This document shows, piece after piece, positions 17,550 to 21,805 of a stretch of 21,805 bases of DNA. Source of the DNA: Chara braunii (lineage: Eukaryota; Streptophyta; Charophyceae; Charales; Characeae); assembly GCA_003427395.1 (NCBI GenBank), contig BFEA01000039.1, positions 3,266,420 through 3,288,224 of the forward strand. Reading direction: 5' to 3'. The notes under the pieces were generated by a model. It was not told the origin of the DNA and did not search any database. It saw only the letters and a program-made list of their open reading frames with translations. A program made the translations under genes and the position numbers. Position 1 is the stretch's first letter; each line of letters opens with the position of its first letter.

Positions 17550-18525
17550 CTCCGCAACTCGCCCCTCGGCCTTATCCTCGAGGAGTTCTGGGCAGTCCAC
17601 GGCTCTATGCCCTTTCTCCTTGCACCAAAAACAGGAGGTGTCGTGCCACCTGGCAGTCTTCTTTTTTCTCCCCTGCGAACTCGATGTCGAAGGCGTCCCC
17701 TTGGTCTCAGTAGTTACCTCATGACACGAGGACAATCCCATATGGCCTTGAGGTCGAGGCTCCATAGCCTCAGCATTCTCACCCCCTCGTGCGGCTGTGC
17801 TCAGTGGCCTGCAGTCTGGCATATCCAACTCTCGGGGACCCTCCTCATGAGGCCCCTCTGTCACCACCACCTCATCCCCACATGCTCCTGACGGTTGAGA
17901 GCCCCCCATGGCGGTGGGCTCACTCATGACCTCTTGCTGCTGCTGTTGCCGCGAGTCAGGCCCTCCTGAGTCCGTCCCCGTGGCCCAGGAGCCCAACTCT
18001 GCCCTCAACTCTCCCAACCTCGGGGCATGCTCTGGAGCGTCGAGTCTCTGAGGCCCCTCCTGCGGCGTGCCTATCCCCATGGCTGCCGCCAGCTCATGCA
18101 AACGCGAACCTTTCCTCTCGGTGGACATAGCCATAAGCGACTCCTGCGCGCCACCCTCCTCCTCGACTGCGTCCAAGGGCACCTCCTCCATTGGCTCGGC
18201 CTGTCGAGGGACCTCCACTGCTACTCCTTGACTCGGCGAAGCCTGCATCCCTNGGCCCTGGCCATCGGCANCAGCTCGCTCCGCGTGGCTAGCCTCCCAG
18301 GCTGCCGAGAGCCTATCCACAGCGGNCGCTATCTCCCCAAATCTCCTCTCCCACTCNACCTCTCTGGCCTGGCTCCTCGCCCTCTCCTCGGCAAGCTGAG
18401 TAGTCAGGTGCTCCACCTCCAACTCTCTGACCCGAAGCTCATTGCTGAGTAGATTATACTACTGGAAGGATGTAACTGTCGTCTCGCATACCCTCCGATC
18501 CATGCGCTCAATCGCCTGTCTGGTC
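17547..18525 (-). pseudogene. gag: Retroelement gag, 3' part: coiled coil and CCHC zinc knuckle
   Basis: Gag forms the retroelement particle and binds its RNA. Reading downward from 18525, the frame begins [18 protein letters not shown], meets an in-frame TAG at 18459-18461, and continues as a charged helix (NELRVRELEVEHLTTQLAEE) typical of a coiled coil. A Pro/Glu/Ser-rich linker follows. Near the end (17592-17633) is a nucleocapsid knuckle, CFWCKEKGHRAVDC, with C-x2-C-x4-H-x4-C spacing. The coding frame ends at a TAG pair. It is separated from the rest of gag by ~320 bp of rRNA and intron sequence. N bases occur at 18253-18357. Confidence 0.8.
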
Positions 18526-18526
18526 G

Positions 18527-18668
18527 CTCGTCGAGCAGGGACGAAAGTCGGCCTTAGTGATCCGATGGTACCGAGTGGAAGGGCCGGTGCTCAAATGATA
18601 AAAGTTACTCTAGGNATAACAGGCTGATCTTCCCCAAGAGTTAACATCGACGGGAAGGTTTGGCACCT
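18527..18668 (+). pseudogene. Plastid-type 23S rRNA fragment (domain V, peptidyl-transferase region)
   Basis: From GTCGAGCAGGGACGAAAGTC through TTAGTGATCCGATGG, GAGTGGAAGGGCC, TAACAGGCTGATCTTCCCCA and ACATCGACGGGAAGG to TTTGGCACCT, this follows bacterial/plastid 23S from about E. coli 2370 to 2500. The wording (GGACGAAAGTCGGCCTTAGT; CTGATCTTCCCCAAGAG) is the plastid/cyanobacterial form rather than the plant mitochondrial form. About 10-12 positions differ from my memory of a typical plastid 23S. It lies inside gag on the opposite strand. The left boundary is 18526-18537, because gag and rRNA share TCGAGC. Confidence 0.9.
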
Positions 18669-18848
18669 CAAATCGGGGCAATCGTCCAGTAATGGGAAAA
18701 TAAAGTAGAAAATTTGGCTATATGTTGGGACATCCGTAGTTTCTAATCAAAAACATAAGTAACAATAGCGTAGGAAATGAATTGAATGAATTCGGATTAT
18801 CAGCAGGGAAGTTTCTTCAAGATACCCCTCAACGACCACATGCCGCGG
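18669..18848 (+). pseudogene. Truncated group I intron following the 23S exon (site 2500)
   Basis: rRNA similarity stops exactly after the base equal to E. coli U2500. The following sequence has group I core elements: GGCTATATGTTGGGA (P3/P4 5' side), GATTATCAGCAGGGAA (Q, pairing TGTTG with CAGCA), and CCCTCAACGACCACATGCC (R plus P3', where ACATGCC pairs back to GGCTATATGT). P8, P7' and P9 and any LAGLIDADG gene are missing, because gag sequence resumes at about 18849. It cannot splice as it stands. Confidence 0.75.
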
Positions 18849-19600
18849 AGAACCCCAAGTCCCCCATCTCCCTCAGCTCACCCGTCTCCTCGTCCGCCTG
18901 TCCTGCCTCTCGTGACCTCTGGCGGGCTGCATCCCTCTGGCTCTCATACCTAGCCCACAACTCGTCGATCCTCTGCTCGATCGTCTTGGGCTCGACCGGC
19001 GGTGTCGGCTCTATTCCTGCTGCCTCCATCTCAGCCTGCCTCGCATGTATTTCATCCTGACGGACCCGCACTCGGGCGGACTTCTCTTCGGGGGTCTCTC
19101 TCGGGGTTCTTCTCACTCGCGGCCCCTGACCCTCTGGAATTGACGCCTCCGCCCCCATCCCCTCGCTCGTGCATGGCACTGCTGGCGGTAACTCCGCTGG
19201 AATGGACTCCTCGATAACTGGGCTCTTGGTCACGTGCATGGCCGATGGCAAGTCAAGGGGCGCCTCCAACCTCGCTCTCTCACACACTCCCTGACCCTCC
19301 GCCTTTGCCTCCTGCTCAGGCATAGCAGTGGCCTCAGGGGGAGACTCCGGAATCTCCTCGCTGTCCGGCTCAGGAATCCCCTCTGGCCATGAATGTTGTG
19401 CTGGCTCTGGAACTGGGGAGCATGGAGGGGTATCGTCTCCGACCGTGATCACCTCCTCACCCTGAGGTCGTACCTGATCCGGCTGCTCGGCTGCCATCTC
19501 AGGATTCAGCGGCTCCTCTCGGTCTTGCCTGCCCGTCTCCGTCTCGAGGTCCAAAGGATCCTCCTGTGGCACATAGTGCGTCGGCTCAACNGAGCCCTCC
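18849..19600 (-). pseudogene. gag: Retroelement gag, middle part: acidic Pro/Glu-rich linker
   Basis: In the minus frame the sequence reads YVPQEDPLDLETETGRQDRE near 19570 and continues through a long acidic, proline-rich segment (SPVPEPAQHSWPEGIPEPDS). It ends in a charged, helix-forming part (RIDELWARYESQRDAARQRS, then GELREMGDLGF) before the rRNA insertion. The frame differs by one from the N-terminal gag part, so a single-base indel lies between about 19600 and 19660. There is no enzymatic motif; assignment to gag rests on continuity with the capsid-like part upstream and the zinc knuckle downstream. Confidence 0.65.
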
Positions 19601-19630
19601 CCTAACTGTGAGGCCTCCCATCNAGATACA

Positions 19631-20440
19631 TCAAGATGAGTCGCTAAGCTCCGACATGGTGTTTCTCTGCTCCTGCCCTGATGGCAATGGTGAGGGCGGT
19701 CTCAGCTCCTCGCTCGTAATCCGCCGAAACTCAACTGCCCGGAGGCCACAAGCCGGGAACGACTCCTCTACCAATGCGGGCCCTGCGGGCTCACCCTCCC
19801 GCTGTGCTGGGGCCATTCTCCTCTCTCTGGCCAGCCCCACCTCTCTCGGTGCCGGCTCCTTTGGCCTCTTGCTTCGCCGTCGCCTCTCGATCTTGGGCTT
19901 GTGCCTCTCGCGCTCTGGCCGTTTGAACNCCCTCCTGAGCTCGGCCTGACAGTCCTCCCAGTCTCGAGCCCTCTCCCGAATCTATTTGGCCACCGGCCTC
20001 TCCGCCCCCCTCGTCCAGATAAGTAGGGCCTGCACCCACTCCTCCCGCGCAATTCCCTGACTCAACATGTAGTGCTCATATGCGGGAATGAAATCCTCCG
20101 CGTTCCCCTCCTCCAATCGGATGGGCATGCCATCGCGCCNTCTAGNGGAAGCTTTCAACCTCTNCATCCCGGCCTCCACATCCGGCCAAGTCAGGGCCTC
20201 CTCACATATCTGAGCGACCGGCTCCTCAAACCGCCCTATACCCCTCAAGTGGTGGATCCTCTCCGCCACTGACCACCCTCTCTGTGTCGCATGATCCCGA
20301 TATACGTCCAGGAAAANCTCTATGTTATCATCGTCAAACTCAGGCGTAGGCTCCCTCCTAGGCGGCTCGTGTTGCTCGCCTCTCCCCGCTGCTCCCTGGG
20401 GCCCCTGCCGTGGCCGTGTATCCCTTCCGCCCCTCTGCAT
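19631..20440 (-). pseudogene. gag: Retroelement gag, N-terminal capsid-like part
   Basis: The first ATG in frame is at 20440 (MQRGGRDTRPRQG). A capsid-like helical region follows: PEFDDDNIE, FLDVYRDHATQRGWSVAERI, HHLRGIGRFEEPVAQI, then EDFIPAYEHYMLSQGIAREE and WVQALLIWTRGAERPVAK. This layout is typical of Ty3/gypsy-type Gag of plants, algae and fungi. The frame is cut by a TAG at 19982-19984, after which the same frame continues as IRERARDWEDCQAELRR and a basic segment (KIERRRRSKRPKEP) and reaches a TGA at 19631. A glutamine fits the TAG position well. Integrase lies immediately 5', which is the reverse of the usual order. Confidence 0.75.
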
Positions 20441-20462
20441 GACTACCTTCGAAAAGTCAGAC

Positions 20463-20644
20463 CTGCACAACAGGCGAGAGACAGCAACAGGCACACAGCA
20501 GGGTCAGCAATTGAGCCCATTGGCTTGGGGAAACCTCACATACATCCCACACTCATCCACCCCAATCTCCCACCTATCTAATCACCTGACATGGGTAACA
20601 CCTAGGCGAGGCTCTATTCCTAACGAGATCTCAAGGTGCCTTAC
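20463..20644 (-). other. Possible 182-nt intron between integrase stop and gag start
   Basis: On the minus strand the integrase stop TAG is directly followed by GTAAGG, a good 5' splice site. About 180 nt later comes a pyrimidine-rich CTGTCTCTCGCCTGTTGTGCAG, here written as a 3' splice site ending at 20463 with CAG/GT. The gag ATG follows 23 nt further on. No LTR, PPT or PBS is visible in this gap. The splice reading is inference. Confidence 0.35.
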
Positions 20645-21805
20645 CTATTCCCTGGCCACGAACTTCTTCAGCCTTGTCCCTGATACCCAGTCCTGCCACC
20701 CTGCCCCATCCAGCTCTTCAATTTGGTAGGCCCCAAACTCGCCACACCGCACGATCCTATAGGGCCCNAGCCATCGCTTATCTAGCTTCCTGGACCATTG
20801 CTTTTCCAGCAAGGAGTCATACAGCAGTACCACATCCCCAACTTTCAGCGAGTCCTTCCTTATCCGGGNCATCTGGTCCCATCTCATCTTGTCCTCCATA
20901 CGACTTCTCTCTACCTGACCAGCGGCTTCTCGTAACCTTTCCTCAGCNGCTCCCACCTACCGCGCCCGTATATCGAGCAACTCTTCAAAGGACAGGTTCA
21001 CTTCCAGGTCCTGGCGCTTCCACGTCTTCATGAAGCTTTCTATGGGAAAGGTGGCATGCCTTNTGTACCATAGAGTGGCCGGCGCATACTTTGTAGTCCT
21101 TTTCACTGTAACATTTTCCACGAAGAATGCTGCTCTCAGGAACTTCGGCCACTGGTTAGGCTTCTCCTCAGTCCATTTGGCCAGGAGATTTGTGATGGTA
21201 CTATGCCCCCTCTCCACAGGTGCGTTCGCCTGGGGGTGCGNGGCAGTAGTATAGTTCGCTACCACACCATACCCCGCAAGCAAGGTCCGCACCTCATTAC
21301 AAGTGAACTCCGACCCCCGGTCCATCACAAATTCTCTGACAAACGAATAGCGCAGGTAGTACTCTTCAATGCACCTTGCTAAAACTGGGTCAGTCTTTGT
21401 ACGAATAGCCCGACCGTCCACGAACCCGGTAAGGTTGTCCCGTGCATCGAAGATATAATTACTTCCATCCTCCCCGAGTGGCATGAACAACAGGTCCAGG
21501 TGTACGACTGCACCCACTTCCCTTTCCAGCCTGGGGTGCAGAGGCTCCCAGGCCTTTGCGCTGACCTCTGTTGGCAAGGTACACAAGACTGGCAGTACTT
21601 GATGACCATAGTCAGCATTCCATCCCAATGGTATAACTCACTTATCTTTGCACACGTGGCACTAACCCCTCTGTGCCCCCCCGCTATACCATCGTGTAAG
21701 GCTGCTATGACATCGGTCTGCCGGTTCCTCCCACATACGATCCTCTTGGGGTTTCCAACCGGTCGCTTTATAAACAGGTGGCCATCTCTTACCACGTAGA
21801 GATGC
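20645..21805 (-). pseudogene. Ty3/gypsy-type integrase (C-terminal pol), frame-broken
   Basis: Integrase inserts retroelement cDNA into chromosomes. The 5' part, cut by the window edge, has the zinc-binding module: LHDGIAGGHRGVSATCAKIS then YCQSCVPC (H-H-C-C). A one-base frameshift near 21550 separates it from the catalytic core, which shows the three acidic residues in VVHLDLLFMP, FVMDRGSEF and APVERGHSTI. An in-frame TAG at 20957-20959 follows DIRAR. The same frame then continues into a C-terminal module with SLKVGDVVLLYDSLLEKQWS and GPYRIVRCGEFGAYQIEELD (GPY/F-like) and ends WVSGTRLKKFVARE-TAG. RT and RNase H are not in the window. With one frameshift and one stop it is presumably inactive. 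Confidence 0.88.

Noticed and set aside
18829-19060. Plus-strand frame over the gag/intron junction
   Set aside because: It crosses the border between the rRNA-intron insertion and antisense gag, so it cannot be a single evolved gene.
1-21805. tRNA genes
   Set aside because: I looked for T-arm (GTTCRANNC) plus matching acceptor and D-arm patterns on both strands and found no convincing cloverleaf.

Overview
The window reads as eukaryotic, non-coding, repeat-dominated DNA of the green lineage, most likely a nuclear scaffold of a plant or alga. I see no intact host protein gene. The lineage call rests on four things: antisense U6-like snRNA copies with the plant-type 5' end (14.1-14.6 kb), a 23S rRNA piece of plastid type, a mitochondrial cox1 piece carrying group I intron sequence, and a decayed Ty3/gypsy-type retroelement. 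The species is not identifiable from sequence alone.

Layout. 1-2418: a (CT)n tract, pyrimidine-rich duplications, a 93-bp tandem repeat, and a ~688-bp tandem duplication that itself contains nested 108-bp repeats. 3119-4940: a dense patchwork of foldback (inverted) and tandem repeats. 4311-7217: broken, organelle-derived material. It holds an RT fragment resembling group II intron/organellar reverse transcriptases, a duplicated unidentified coding remnant, and a minus-strand cox1 fragment whose 3' end runs into three tandem, truncated group I intron cores. 7218-9340: GC-rich, hairpin-rich sequence with two diverged TATA-containing blocks. 9720-10330: a ~124-bp tandem array. 10597-11525: a family of about eleven hairpins with a conserved loop and stems that change sequence but stay complementary. 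This is the most striking unexplained signal. 12505-13026: an AT-rich foldback element (MITE-like). 14.08-14.59 kb: four U6-like copies. 15.4-16.3 kb: very diverged stretches with possible LSU-rRNA motifs on opposite strands. 16.48-16.67 kb: a run of four hairpins.

17547-21805 is a minus-strand retroelement. In transcript order it reads integrase (zinc finger, DDE core, GPY-like end), then a ~180-nt gap bounded by splice-like sites, then gag (capsid-like part, acidic linker, coiled coil, CCHC knuckle). Integrase before gag is not the normal Ty3/gypsy order, and no protease, RT or RNase H is visible. The gag is interrupted by ~320 bp of plastid-type 23S rRNA plus the 5' part of a group I intron at the E. 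coli-2500 site. Every in-frame stop inside the retroelement reading frames is TAG.

The pieces do not form a pathway. They look like organelle-DNA insertions and transposable elements piled into one another. Scattered single N bases occur only from about 9922 to 21241, which suggests collapsed repeats or mixed alleles there, so some junctions could be assembly artefacts.
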